Shown here: positions 9,511-18,149 of the stretch, in pieces
How positions within the stretch are numbered: the stretch's first letter is position 1
Layout of the letters: every line of letters begins with the position of its first letter
From: M3007 sp031373665
GTDB lineage: Bacteria > Bacteroidota > Bacteroidia > Chitinophagales > Saprospiraceae
Reading direction: 5' to 3'
NCBI GenBank assembly: GCA_031373665.1
Contig: JANMMZ010000016.1
Coordinates: 62,001-126,000 of the forward strand
Length of the DNA stretch: 64,000 bases
Notes under the pieces: generated by a model
Database searches by the model: none
What the model was told of the DNA's origin: nothing
What the model saw: the letters and a program-made list of their open reading frames with translations, nothing else
Made by a program: the position numbers and the translations under genes

Positions 9511-10620
9511 CTAAAAAAGTAAAAAACTGATGAACCCGCCACCAAACATCAGGAGCGCAAAAGAGCAAAAACCCAGTATGTGAAAGACCAACCATTTCCA
9601 AATAGTGATTTTCCATGATTGCTGATAATACCTTTGCATGGTAAATAAGGAGGATACTAGGTACCATAACACTGGAACAAATATGGTGAACCCACTATAC
9701 TCGTAGTCAAAGGCCAAAAACATCATTTGGAATATGCTGATGAATACTAAACCTGTATGTAGGTGTAGTAATAAAACAAAGTGTTCGACAAAGAACCGTC
9801 GCTGCTTTCGATACAACATCATTAAAACAAACGACATGATGCCCGTAAGCAGCAATATATTCCATGATAATGACCTAATAAAAAACCTAATGAATACCCC
9901 GCTACTACCTCGCAATGATTTTAGGTGTTGCGCAACCGCCCATTGTTTGTATCGCCCCGTCACACCATAATTTTTCAAGATGATATCAGTGGGCATAGAT
10001 GCTACATCGCGCTTGTCAAAATGGTAAATACCAATGCCCGGAAATCCAGAAAAAGTGGTGGAATCATGCCCAAATTTTTTATCAAACTTTAAGGCAAATG
10101 GCTTCATGAGCGTATCAAAGGCTTCGGGATCTAATTTAGACTTTAGTACTTGAGGTAAGGTATCGTATCGCCCTAAAACTTCAGAATAGAGTTGTATTTT
10201 ACCTTTTTTTTCTTCCGGAGTACCACCCCGTTTGGCCATATTTTCGTTAGCATCGGCTTCTGATTTATCCAAAATAACATTGACCACCAAAAGCCAAAAG
10301 AACATGACAATCAAAAAAAACTGAATCGGGTGCGGATATCGCTTTTGGCGACCTTTAAAATACTCTAGCGTGACTTTAGCCGGGATAAACAAGTGCCAGA
10401 CCATGCGCACAAAACGGCTTTCTAAATGAAAAGTCGTATTCCAGAGTCGTACCATCAGATCGCGCATACTCACTTTGCCATCTGTATTCCGCTGGCCACA
10501 CTTTGGGCAAAAAGCCGATTTCAAAGGCATTTTTTTCTCACAATTGGGGCAACGAGGCTTCTGAATAGGCTTTTCTTGATCCTCTGGTGTTATATTATTA
10601 GGCAATTCATTCTCCATCAT
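9511..10620 (-). CDS. DUF3667-type membrane protein with zinc ribbon
   Basis: 369 residues. The N-terminus has a zinc-ribbon pattern CPNCEKKMPLKSAFCPKCGQ (two CxxC pairs, ~24-43), then the conserved MVWHLFIPAKVTLEYFKGR and RKRYPHPIQFFLIVMFFW region, then a hydrophilic middle and about four more hydrophobic helices in the last 150 residues. This matches the DUF3667 family of Bacteroidota, an inner-membrane family of unknown function. It stands alone between divergent and non-overlapping neighbours. Confidence 0.8.
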   Translation of the reverse strand: MMENELPNNITPEDQEKPIQKPRCPNCEKKMPLKSAFCPKCGQRNTDGKVSMRDLMVRLWNTTFHLESRFVRMVWHLFIPAKVTLEYFKGRQKRYPHPIQFFLIVMFFWLLVVNVILDKSEADANENMAKRGGTPEEKKGKIQLYSEVLGRYDTLPQVLKSKLDPEAFDTLMKPFALKFDKKFGHDSTTFSGFPGIGIYHFDKRDVASMPTDIILKNYGVTGRYKQWAVAQHLKSLRGSSGVFIRFFIRSLSWNILLLTGIMSFVLMMLYRKQRRFFVEHFVLLLHLHTGLVFISIFQMMFLAFDYEYSGFTIFVPVLWYLVSSLFTMQRYYQQSWKITIWKWLVFHILGFCSFALLMFGGGFISFLLF

Positions 10621-10733
10621 ATAATTTTTCTACAGTGGCAAAGTTATATAGGTTTTAGCAGACGCAACAATAAAGTATAGTTTATTGTTTATAAGCACCT
10701 GAACACTAATACCACTACAAGTAACTATACAAC

Positions 10734-11120
10734 ATGCAAGAAAAAGATTGGAATGCACTCACTCCCGAAGAACATGAGGTAATTGCCAATAAGGGTACGG
10801 AAAGGGCTCACACAGGCGAATACAACCACCACAAAGCAGCCGGTACGTTTGTGTGCCGACGCTGCAACGCTCCGCTTTACCGATCCTCCGACAAATTTGA
10901 CAGTGGATGCGGATGGCCTTCTTTTGATGATGAAATAGAAGGTGCCATTGTGCGCCATACCGATATAACATGGGGAATGCGCCGGGTAGAAATCGTTTGT
11001 GCCAATTGCGAGGGGCATTTAGGCCATGTTTTTGATGGGGAACGAATGACCGCTAAAAATACGCGCCACTGCGTAAACTCCTTGTCCATCCGCTTTATTT
11101 CCGCCGCTCACAAAGATTAA
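10734..11120 (+). CDS. msrB: Peptide-methionine (R)-S-oxide reductase
   Basis: 128 residues, a single-domain MsrB. It contains both zinc-binding CxxC pairs (CRRC ~43-46 and CANC ~92-95), the core motif SGCGWPSFDDEI, GHLGHVFDGE, and the catalytic cysteine motif RHCVNSLSIRF (RYCINS in most relatives). It reduces methionine-R-sulfoxide in proteins, using thioredoxin or another thiol. No signal peptide, so cytoplasmic. Only two bases separate it from bshC, so the two form an operon linking methionine repair to bacillithiol synthesis. Confidence 0.95.
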   Translation: MQEKDWNALTPEEHEVIANKGTERAHTGEYNHHKAAGTFVCRRCNAPLYRSSDKFDSGCGWPSFDDEIEGAIVRHTDITWGMRRVEIVCANCEGHLGHVFDGERMTAKNTRHCVNSLSIRFISAAHKD

Positions 11121-11122
11121 TC

Positions 11123-12727
11123 ATGAACTCTTATTCAAAAAATATACTGCCATTTGACGAAGTACCGCAATTGGCTAAAACCGATGTGGCATACGCTACC
11201 GGAAATCCCGCGCTGGATCCATTCTATGTGTATGAACAGCAGTTGGATGCTTTCGCCGCTGTACTATTAAACAAGGAACGCAGTACGTGGCCAAGGAAAG
11301 ATCTACATACGGCCTTGAGGGATCAGTACCAAAACTTGCCGCCAATATCTGACATAGCAGCACAGATAGAATCCCTTCTGGACGAAAACACCTTCACTGT
11401 CACTACGGCCCACCAGCCCAGTCTTTTTTTAGGGCCCATGTACTTTGTGTATAAGGCTATTACTACGATTCAATTGGCTAGGGCCATACAAAGCAAATCT
11501 GGAAATAACCGCCATATTGTACCAGTGTTTGTGCTGGGTAGTGAAGACCACGATCTGGAGGAACTGAACAAAATAAACCTATACGGTAAGAAAATCACTT
11601 GGGAACCGGGGCTCAATGGCCCTGTGGGTGCTATGCCAACCAGTACTTTGGCTCAGCCATTGGAGGAACTCAAAGCAATATTGGGAACCAGTGAAGCGGC
11701 AGCGGCTTTGATAGCGCGCGTTGAAGAGGCTTATCATCGTACTGATACGTTTGCGGAAGCTACCCAAGCCTTATTGCACGAGTTTTTAGGAAAATACGGA
11801 TTGGTTGTGCTAAACATGAGCCATCCCGCCTTGAAAAGGCATTTTATTCCGATCATGAAGGCCGAAATACTGGAGTCGCCGACGTTCAAAATTGTGAATG
11901 ACACTATTGCACAATTGCAAGACCTTGGATTCAAAGCACAGGCCGCTCCCCGCGAGATCAACCTGTTTTACATGGGGGCGGGTTTTAGAGAGCGGATCGT
12001 CAAGGAAAATGACGTTTATAAAGTCTTGAATACTGATTTGGTGTTTTCAAAATCCGCTATCTTGGAGGAGTTAAATCAGCATCCGGAGCGGTTTAGCCCC
12101 AATGTCGTGCTGCGGCCCTTGTTTCAGGAATTGGTATTGCCCAATTTGGCTTACGTAGGCGGAGGCGGCGAATTGGCCTATTGGCTGGAGCGGCGGACAC
12201 TGTTCCAGTATTTTGGGGTTCAGTTTCCGATGCTCGTGCGTCGCCATTCGGTGCTGTGGCTGGATAAAGATGCTCAAAAGAAATTGGATAAATTTGGGTT
12301 TACGCCCATGGCTTTTTTTGCGGATACGGACGCTTTGATCCGTACATTTATTGACAAAAATGCCGCTGGCGAGATACAAATAGAAGCAGAAATAGCCGCG
12401 ATGCACCGCCTTTTCGATCAGTTGGCCGCAAAGGCCAATAGTATAGACGCTACTTTAGAAAAAGCCGTGCGGGCAGACGAGGTGAAGGCTATTGGCACTT
12501 TAGACCAATGGCAATCGCGGTTGGTCAGGGCTGAAAAGCAGAAACATGAAGTGACGCTCAATCAGGTGCGCAACCTAAAAGAGAAATTGTACCCAGCCAA
12601 TGGTTTGCAGGAGCGTTACGACAATTTTTTGCCTTATGTATTAAAATATGGGGATACTTTTTTTGATACCCTTCTCGAACACCTACAACCATTTGACCCA
12701 GGTTTTGTCATCCTAGGAGAGTTATAA
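11123..12727 (+). CDS. bshC: Bacillithiol biosynthesis cysteine-adding enzyme
   Basis: 534 residues, the normal size for BshC/YllA. The nucleotide-binding-like motif TTAHQPSLFLGPMYFVYK (~91-108) and HDLEELNKI are characteristic; the C-terminal half contains the long coiled-coil helices (LEKAVRADEVKAIGTLDQWQSRLVRAEKQ region) seen in the family. It joins cysteine to glucosamine-malate to make bacillithiol, the low-molecular-weight thiol of many Bacteroidota and Firmicutes. bshA and bshB are not in the window. Operon with msrB; converges with the CBS gene after 17 bases. Confidence 0.95.
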   Translation: MNSYSKNILPFDEVPQLAKTDVAYATGNPALDPFYVYEQQLDAFAAVLLNKERSTWPRKDLHTALRDQYQNLPPISDIAAQIESLLDENTFTVTTAHQPSLFLGPMYFVYKAITTIQLARAIQSKSGNNRHIVPVFVLGSEDHDLEELNKINLYGKKITWEPGLNGPVGAMPTSTLAQPLEELKAILGTSEAAAALIARVEEAYHRTDTFAEATQALLHEFLGKYGLVVLNMSHPALKRHFIPIMKAEILESPTFKIVNDTIAQLQDLGFKAQAAPREINLFYMGAGFRERIVKENDVYKVLNTDLVFSKSAILEELNQHPERFSPNVVLRPLFQELVLPNLAYVGGGGELAYWLERRTLFQYFGVQFPMLVRRHSVLWLDKDAQKKLDKFGFTPMAFFADTDALIRTFIDKNAAGEIQIEAEIAAMHRLFDQLAAKANSIDATLEKAVRADEVKAIGTLDQWQSRLVRAEKQKHEVTLNQVRNLKEKLYPANGLQERYDNFLPYVLKYGDTFFDTLLEHLQPFDPGFVILGEL

Positions 12728-12744
12728 TATTGGGTAAGCGATCC

Positions 12745-13170
12745 TTACATATTTAAAGGTACAAATGGCGATAAATCCTCTGGATATTCTTTGCGGAACT
12801 CATAGCGCAGCAAATCGTAAGAGGTAATGATGCCTACCAGTTCATGATCGTCATTGACGATTGGTACTGCGTGAAACAGGTGCTCCATAAGTATCTCGGC
12901 AACGGCTCCAACGTGCTGGTCTGGCTCTAAGGTAGCCAATCTGCGGGTCATTACTTCTTGAACATTGATGCCTTGATAGTCTTCGTAAGACTTGCCCAGT
13001 TTGAAAATGTCCCAACTGGTAATCATGCCAACCAATTTTTTGCCTTCTACCACTGGAATATGATGGACTCGATTGTTCATCAATATGCTGTGGGCATCAC
13101 CAAGTGTTTGGTTAGTTTGGAGGGTAATGACCTCTTTGGTCATCAGCGATTGGATAGATTCGTTCATCAT
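12745..13170 (-). CDS. CBS-domain pair protein
   Basis: 141 residues made of two CBS domains: ~8-60 (MTKEVITLQTNQTLGDAHSI, VHHIPVVEGKKLVGMITSWDIF) and ~72-128 (VMTRRLATLEPDQHVGAVAEIL, FHAVPIVNDDHELVGIITSYDLL). CBS pairs bind adenosyl nucleotides such as AMP, ATP or NADH and usually act as regulatory modules; as a stand-alone protein its partner is unknown. Start chosen at ATG giving MMNESIQSLM. Confidence 0.93.
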   Translation of the reverse strand: MMNESIQSLMTKEVITLQTNQTLGDAHSILMNNRVHHIPVVEGKKLVGMITSWDIFKLGKSYEDYQGINVQEVMTRRLATLEPDQHVGAVAEILMEHLFHAVPIVNDDHELVGIITSYDLLRYEFRKEYPEDLSPFVPLNM

Positions 13171-13340
13171 AGGTCGTACAAATTTAAAGTGTTAGATTCA
13201 AGGTATAAAATAACGGAGTATATTTGAAACCACCAACGATTGCGCTTAAAAATGTAAAAAAAATATACTGCTGTTAAAATGGCCTTCTTTACGAAGGAAC
13301 TGTAAAATAATAACTTATCCTTTTTAACTTATTGATTTTC

Positions 13341-14876
13341 ATGAAGCAAACTTTGAAACTTTTAACCCTGTGGTTGGGTATTTCATCCAGCGTAATAACT
13401 TATGCCCAGAACCCAGTCGCCAACCCGAATCCATCGCTAACCGAACAAATTAGGTTGGTTGAAAATAATTTGCTGCCCAGTTCTCAAATCGAAGGTGACA
13501 GCCCTTACAAGCGTTTTACGCTTGAAGAACGGTTAAGATTCTTCAAAGTACCTGCGGTGTCTATTGCCGTTATTGACGAAGGGGCAGTCATTTGGGCGAA
13601 GGCTTACGGAGTGGGCAATCGAGCAAAAAACAACCCTATTGATACCCACACCGCGTTTTGGGCGGGTTCCATCAGCAAATCTATCAATGCAGTAGGCGTT
13701 CTAAAATTAGTGGCCAACAGTCAATTATCCTTGGAACCCGATTTTAGAACCTATCTAAAAACAGTAACGTTTAAAGAAAACGACCTGTCGCGCGGAGAGA
13801 CTATAACGATTCGGCATTTATTAAGCCATACGGCTGGACTTAGTCGGGGCGATGTGGCGTATTATAAAAAAGAATCAATACCAACTTTGGCGCAAGCCCT
13901 AATGGGACAAAAACCTTCCAAAGACCAAGGCGTTTTTGCTATTTTGAAGCCCAACACTGCCTATAAATATTCCAATTATGGCATTGGCATTGTCCAAAAA
14001 ATCATAGAAGACAATATAGATCCAGATTATGCGCACTTTGTGCAATCTACCGTTTTAGATCCCCTTAACATGACACATAGTTTTTTCATTGACCATCAAG
14101 TGCCAGTGTCAAAACAAAATGCAGTAGCCGATGGTCATTGGTTTGCCGAAACAATCCCTTTTGGCGAATCAGAAGTATATCCATACAAAGCCGCATCCAA
14201 CCTTTGGACAACCCCCTCCGATGTAGCCCGATTAATCATGGCCATACAGGCCAGTTATGCGGGCCAACCAACAACTATACTCCCTCAGGCCGTGGCGAAG
14301 TTGATGCTAACCCCTCCCATAGATACCGCCAACTACTCCGACGGACAAAGGGATTCTTCCAAATGCGGCTTAGGCTTTTTTATGTACGATCTCAAGGGTG
14401 AAAAATATTTTTCTCACACAGGTGGCACCGATGGATTTAGAGCCATCTATATTGGTAGTTTTGAAGGCGGCAAAGGCGCCGTGGTGATGACCAATTCCAA
14501 TAATGCGTCCATCCTTTTTGAAATACTGAACAGCATTGCTACCACTTATGGCTGGAAAAACTATTATCAACCAAAAATTAAAAAGGAATTTGCCTTAATT
14601 GAAAAAACACTCCTTGATTATTGTGGCAAATACAAACAGACATTCAAAGAAGGTGATTATTTCAGATCCATCAAAAAAGTGGGCAATCACCTTGAAATAA
14701 CAGGAAGCAATGATCTGGTCGGAGAAACCCTCTACTTTTCATCTGAAACAGAAGCCTTCGTTTTATCAAGAAAAACAACCTATCACTTTATCTTAAAAGA
14801 CGGCAAAGTAGAAGGGCTAACGATAAAAAATGACCTTGGGCGTTTGTCAGGTGAAGCGAAAAAAGTGGGTAAGTGA
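13341..14876 (+). CDS. Secreted serine hydrolase, beta-lactamase/class C PBP-like
   Basis: About 511 residues from the ATG at 13341 (MKQTLKLL...), preferred over an ATG three codons upstream because it begins the signal peptide. Catalytic motifs are visible: SISK (the SxxK nucleophile motif, ~110-113), the YSN motif in YKYSNYG, and HTGG in FSHTGGTDGFR. The C-terminal ~110 residues form a separate beta-rich domain. The fold covers class C beta-lactamases, DD-peptidases and esterases, so the substrate is not predictable. Its TGA stop abuts the stop of the minus-strand DinB gene with no gap, marking the left edge of the minus-strand island. Confidence 0.9.
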   Translation: MKQTLKLLTLWLGISSSVITYAQNPVANPNPSLTEQIRLVENNLLPSSQIEGDSPYKRFTLEERLRFFKVPAVSIAVIDEGAVIWAKAYGVGNRAKNNPIDTHTAFWAGSISKSINAVGVLKLVANSQLSLEPDFRTYLKTVTFKENDLSRGETITIRHLLSHTAGLSRGDVAYYKKESIPTLAQALMGQKPSKDQGVFAILKPNTAYKYSNYGIGIVQKIIEDNIDPDYAHFVQSTVLDPLNMTHSFFIDHQVPVSKQNAVADGHWFAETIPFGESEVYPYKAASNLWTTPSDVARLIMAIQASYAGQPTTILPQAVAKLMLTPPIDTANYSDGQRDSSKCGLGFFMYDLKGEKYFSHTGGTDGFRAIYIGSFEGGKGAVVMTNSNNASILFEILNSIATTYGWKNYYQPKIKKEFALIEKTLLDYCGKYKQTFKEGDYFRSIKKVGNHLEITGSNDLVGETLYFSSETEAFVLSRKTTYHFILKDGKVEGLTIKNDLGRLSGEAKKVGK

Positions 14877-15428
14877 CTAGCCATTTTTCATTGCTACCTG
14901 TATGCGATCAATTTGATTTAAGTGCCTGATTATATGATTGATGAAAAACTGAAAAGTATCGCCTAATTTAAGGCTAATTAAAGTTGAGATAGAAGTAGAT
15001 ATTTTCACTTTATTCAAACTTACATTTCTTGATTTATTCAGTACATCTAATAACTTGATTTGTTGGTTGACAAATCTATCAATGACCGTTGTGTCAAGTT
15101 TGGCATTCAGTGGATTTTTGTCTTTAAACGTTTTCATTTTGCTTGGTTTTTCTTTCGGCAACATACTTTTGGCGAAGTAATTTCCTAGAAGCCCACTTTT
15201 AAAATCAAGTTCATTTTTGGTGCTAGAATTTTTGATTTTGTCCTCTATTTGTGGCAAATAAAAATCGCCATACAGGTTCAAATGTTCCAAACATTCCAGA
15301 ATACTCCAAGAAGTTGCGTTTTCTTTCCAGGTCAACGTATGAGCATCACAGTTTCTAAGTTTCTCAACTTGATTCATGATTTGCCTTGTCTGCTCAATAA
15401 GCGATTGTATTAACAATTCTGATTGCAT
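14877..15428 (-). CDS. DinB-like (DinB_2) four-helix protein
   Basis: 183 residues when started at the ATG at 15428 (MQSELLIQSLIEQTRQ); a longer frame upstream to 15488 would overlap the previous gene and looks unnatural. Family features are WSILECLEHLNLYGDFYLPQIE and the C-terminal FFINHIIRHLNQIDRIQVAM, with histidines positioned as in the DinB/YfiT metal-binding four-helix bundle (H in LEHL and in HIIRHL). These are often metal-dependent transferases using bacillithiol in organisms with that thiol, an interesting match to bshC nearby, though activity here is unknown. Probably cotranscribed with the Crp-like gene upstream. Confidence 0.8.
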   Translation of the reverse strand: MQSELLIQSLIEQTRQIMNQVEKLRNCDAHTLTWKENATSWSILECLEHLNLYGDFYLPQIEDKIKNSSTKNELDFKSGLLGNYFAKSMLPKEKPSKMKTFKDKNPLNAKLDTTVIDRFVNQQIKLLDVLNKSRNVSLNKVKISTSISTLISLKLGDTFQFFINHIIRHLNQIDRIQVAMKNG

Positions 15429-15484
15429 AATTTTAAATTTTATGCAAAGGTCTGATAAGTATTTTTTGTAAACCTTGATTGAAA

Positions 15485-15991
15485 TCAAGACTTTTTTAAA
15501 CGTGATAAAGTTTCGGCACTCATTCTCAAATAGTTTGCAATGTGCCGATTAGAAATTTCTTGAAAAAGTTGAGGGCTTCTTTTCAGAACCCTATGGTATC
15601 GCTCTTTGGGTGAATTTGTCAGGATATCAATTTCACGTTCCAGTTGTTGAACAATCAAGTTTTCCAAAATTGTTGTCCATAAAATTCGGTTGGAATCAAT
15701 TTTCAAAAAATTGTCAATTTGCTGTTTAGTGATAACTTTTATGACCGATTTTTTAATCGCTTGGATAAAAAAAACAGAAGGTTTTCCTGTCAAAAATGAG
15801 TCTAAAGAAACGATTAAACTTTCCTTATACCCGAAACGAATGGTCTGTTCTTCATAGTCGTCTAATACAAAAACGCGCAAACTGCCACTCTCAACATAAT
15901 ACACATTGGTATCAATGCTTCCTTTGACTTTCAAAAAATCGTTTCTGTCTATGGTAATTGTCTTATCTGAAAGTTCAATAATTTCTTTCAT
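15485..15991 (-). CDS. Crp/Fnr-family transcriptional regulator
   Basis: 168 residues from the ATG at 15991 (MKEIIELSDKTITIDRN); an upstream in-frame ATG at 16051 adds 20 residues with no family similarity. An N-terminal cyclic-nucleotide-binding jelly roll (~8-110, with VKGSIDTNVYYVESGSLRVF and FGYKESLIVSLDSFLTGKPS) is followed by a C-terminal helix-turn-helix (ISNRHIANYLRMSAETLSRLKK). This is the common Bacteroidota type that lacks the cAMP-contact residues. It likely regulates the adjacent DinB gene or the island locally (inference). Confidence 0.85.
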   Translation of the reverse strand: MKEIIELSDKTITIDRNDFLKVKGSIDTNVYYVESGSLRVFVLDDYEEQTIRFGYKESLIVSLDSFLTGKPSVFFIQAIKKSVIKVITKQQIDNFLKIDSNRILWTTILENLIVQQLEREIDILTNSPKERYHRVLKRSPQLFQEISNRHIANYLRMSAETLSRLKKS

Positions 15992-16058
15992 GGTCGGTTT
16001 GTGTTGACTTTTTTTTGCTGTTAATATTGTATGTTGGTGCGTTTGCCCCACTTTTACA

Positions 16059-16115
16059 AAACTCTTTTATTCCTTCCTGTTCTAAAATAGAACGACGAAA
16101 GGAATAAAAGAGTTT
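16059..16115. repeat. Long inverted repeat with internal hairpin, terminator-like
   Basis: AAACTCTTTTATTCCT at 16059-16074 pairs perfectly (16 bases) with AGGAATAAAAGAGTTT at 16100-16115; between them GTTCTA...TAGAAC makes a second short stem. It lies downstream of the minus-strand DUF4287 gene and upstream of the Crp-like gene. The arms are A/T-rich without a clean T tract after them, so it may be a bidirectional terminator or a cassette-boundary repeat. Confidence 0.65.
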
Positions 16116-16140
16116 AAAAAAATACAATCAAAAGGGCTGA

Positions 16141-16692
16141 TTAGACCGCTTTATCAAAAGCCATTCTAATCCAACCGATCACTTCTTGGTCAATTTCATT
16201 AATGTCAGAAAGGTTGATTTTATGAGAACAGATACCGTTTGGTTTTTCTAGTTCCAGTTTACCTTTTGCTTCTTCCCCCTTCAGGTTAAAACCTATTTCA
16301 AACCTTGTTTTTGATGCAGGATTTAAAATGATGAATTGCTTTTTTCTTTTCAAACTAACGTAGGATTTCTTTGGAGCAATTTCGAATGCACCGTCAAATT
16401 CCTCAATTGCTGCTATTAGTTTGTCATAAAATGGCTTCAAATTCTCCTTGCCTTTGTATTGGCTATCAATCAGTCCATCTGTATCAGTTGTAGAATCGGC
16501 ATCAGAGCCCAATACTTTTAATGCAATTTCGGAAGCGTACCCATGCGTAACATTGTGCGTTTCTTTTAAAAATTTTAGAATTTCGCCGTGTTTAGAAAAA
16601 TTTTGAGTCGCTATCAAATCTTTCCATTCGTCAAATGAATGACCTGTTTTCTCTTTCAGGTTTTCGAACATTGTTGATACTGCCTTAGCCAT
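16141..16692 (-). CDS. DUF4287/DUF5655 domain protein
   Basis: 183 residues. The N-terminal ~60 residues (MFENLKEKTGHSFDEWKDLI ... HGEILKFLKETHNVTHGYA) match DUF4287, and the rest (LKPFYDKLIAAIEEF, APKKSYVSLKRKKQFIIL, FEIGFNLKG) matches DUF5655, a small domain that resembles DNA-transport-associated or Mrr-like accessory proteins. Function is unknown. No signal peptide or membrane segment. Genes of this kind are frequent single-gene cargo in Bacteroidota accessory regions. Confidence 0.8.
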   Translation of the reverse strand: MAKAVSTMFENLKEKTGHSFDEWKDLIATQNFSKHGEILKFLKETHNVTHGYASEIALKVLGSDADSTTDTDGLIDSQYKGKENLKPFYDKLIAAIEEFDGAFEIAPKKSYVSLKRKKQFIILNPASKTRFEIGFNLKGEEAKGKLELEKPNGICSHKINLSDINEIDQEVIGWIRMAFDKAV

Positions 16693-16805
16693 AATATTTA
16701 TGTTTTAACTGTTATTGATGGTGCAAAGGTATACCCATCAATAAAATCGAATCTTGTCCTATGACAAGAAGTGATTTTTACTTGAAATTTAGTACGGTCA
16801 GCACC

Positions 16806-16835
16806 GTTCAGTCCCCATTAATTGGGACTGAACCG
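16806..16835. repeat. Short intergenic hairpin
   Basis: In the 222-base gap between the DUF4287 gene start and the end of the next minus-strand gene, GTTCAGTCCC pairs with GGGACTGAAC (10 base pairs) around CATTAATT. There is no T tract. It resembles the inverted repeats seen at other gene boundaries of this island; nothing else was seen in the gap. Confidence 0.5.
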
Positions 16836-16914
16836 CCAACGGGCAGGTTGTAGGTAGGGGCGATTTGTTCGGCTACGCCTATGTAAGGAACAATATCAGA
16901 ATAATTTATCTTTT

Positions 16915-17244
16915 TTATTTAGAAAATATATCTTTATTCCACTTACGGAATTCATAATACTTGCTTTTAGGCTCTCCCGTCAAACCATTTATTCCTTTTT
17001 TCTTTGGTAAATAATACCCGTGAACATATGAAAATGGGAGGAGAAAAAGCGATAGTAATATCATTGAGGTTGTTCTACCAAAGTAAACTGAAACGCTACA
17101 AACAACAATAAGTATCAGCAAATACTTTCCAACTCTCCGAATTTTCGGTGTCTGTTCTTCAAAATGTCCCATCAGTATATTGCCTAAGGCAAACACTATG
17201 CTGACGATAGCAATTTCAAACCATATTGTATTTGTTGTGAACAT
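16915..17244 (-). CDS. Small membrane protein of unknown function
   Basis: 109 residues with about three hydrophobic helices (~8-25, ~40-55, ~60-76) and a hydrophilic C-terminus containing GINGLTGEPKSKYYEFRKWN. That tail looks conserved in style, but I do not recognise a named family. The composition is A+T-rich like its neighbours. It is the last of a minus-strand run of small genes; the DNA directly upstream holds a gene fragment. Confidence 0.55.
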   Translation of the reverse strand: MFTTNTIWFEIAIVSIVFALGNILMGHFEEQTPKIRRVGKYLLILIVVCSVSVYFGRTTSMILLSLFLLPFSYVHGYYLPKKKGINGLTGEPKSKYYEFRKWNKDIFSK

Positions 17245-17254
17245 TTCAACTAAT

Positions 17255-17476
17255 TTAGGAATTGGTGATATTTTTAAAAAGTTGTTCGTGTTGCTTTTTA
17301 AAAATACGCTGCATCATGAATTTAACTGGCAAAGGCGATTTGAAGTTGATTTCTTCCTCAATTATTGTAAAATCGCTGTCTGCTTTTAAACTGAATTTCA
17401 TTTCAATCTGAGTCAATTTGAAAACTGTCGCCCGAATAACAATTTTTTTGTCTGCAATACTTTTTTCAATTCTCAA
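17255..17476 (-). pseudogene. Fragment resembling the C-terminus of an SRPBCC-fold protein
   Basis: 73 codons open from a TTG, without any ATG, ending MQRIFKKQHEQLFKNI, a type of ending seen in small Bacteroidota SRPBCC (START-like) proteins of ~150 residues. The N-terminal half is absent: upstream in frame there is a stop just 15 bases beyond the TTG, inside the neighbouring gene. I read it as a truncated remnant; it could instead be a genuine short protein with a TTG start. Medium-low confidence in the family assignment. Confidence 0.4.
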
Positions 17477-17481
17477 GGTTT

Positions 17482-17682
17482 CTATTTTTTAGGTCGATTT
17501 TTATAGTTTATTACTAGACCGAAAATCGAAGATACAAAGCCGAGAATGTAAATAATATAAACAATGGCTCCTAAGGGCTTATCAAATGTAAAAATTTCAA
17601 AATCAAATTTTTTCAACAATGCACTTCCTGAAATAATTGCAATGATTACGAAAAAAAAGTTCATTCCTTTCTTATCTTCCAT
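17482..17682 (-). CDS. Small two-helix membrane protein
   Basis: 66 residues from the ATG at 17682 (MEDKKGMNFFFVIIAII). A longer open frame to 17922 exists, but it runs through the repeat element at 17747-17872 and is therefore not believed. Two hydrophobic segments (~8-22 and ~37-58, AIVYIIYILGFVSSIFGLVI) and a basic C-terminus (NYKNRPKK) suggest a small inner-membrane protein. No family recognised. Confidence 0.5.
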   Translation of the reverse strand: MEDKKGMNFFFVIIAIISGSALLKKFDFEIFTFDKPLGAIVYIIYILGFVSSIFGLVINYKNRPKK

Positions 17683-18149
17683 ATTTAATTTTTTATGATT
17701 GAATAAATTTAAAAAGTTGTGTGAAATTGCTATTCTTGTGTTGGCAGGTTTCGGATTAACGGTTTCGGACTTGGCAAAGGTGGCGATTTTCACCACAAAT
17801 GTTGATGCGGAGAACCAAACTTTGATTAACCACAAATGTGTCTGCGGAGCACTGAACCGCCACTTTTGCCAAACCCGTGTTAGCAGATGCCCTTCTGTCT
17901 GTCCGAAGATATTTCGTGTCAAGTTTGCTCACACTTTGCCCGAATTTGTCTACGATAGAAGCGTTGTCAGTCCAGTTAAGCATTGTGTGTTAGGAAAATA
18001 AATAATTAAAAAATCGAAGGGAGGGAAAAAAATAATTTGAATTTATTTTTGGGCTGGAGAAAAAAATACTATCTTAAAAAAATTGCCTGCTGCGTTGGCT
18101 TGTGCGTTTTTTAAGAGTGTATTTTTTTGTGGGTGGCTTTTTCTGTCTG
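17683..18149. other. Intergenic region with repeat element, no gene
   Basis: A 467-base gap between the small membrane gene and the HTH gene. Its left half holds the repeat element described at 17747-17872; the right half is A+T-rich (long A and T runs around 18000-18130) with no convincing reading frame. It separates the small-gene cluster from the defence operon and probably receives the end of the defence transcript. Confidence 0.5.
17747..17872. repeat. Complex intergenic repeat element (inverted plus direct repeats)
   Basis: Three nested repeats are visible. GGTTTCGGA occurs in tandem at 17747 and 17761. An 18-base imperfect inverted repeat, TTGGCAAAGGTGGCGATT at 17771-17788, pairs with 17855-17872 (16 of 18). 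Inside it, ACCACAAATGTTGATGCGGAG at 17792-17812 is repeated directly at 17829-17849 (18 of 21). Its base composition is richer in G+C than the surrounding island. It looks like an interspersed element of this genome rather than a terminator. Confidence 0.7.

Noticed and set aside
17683..17922. N-terminal extension of the small membrane protein to 146 residues
   Set aside because: The added 80 residues are read through the repeat element at 17747-17872 and lack protein-like conservation; the ATG at 17682 is the better start.
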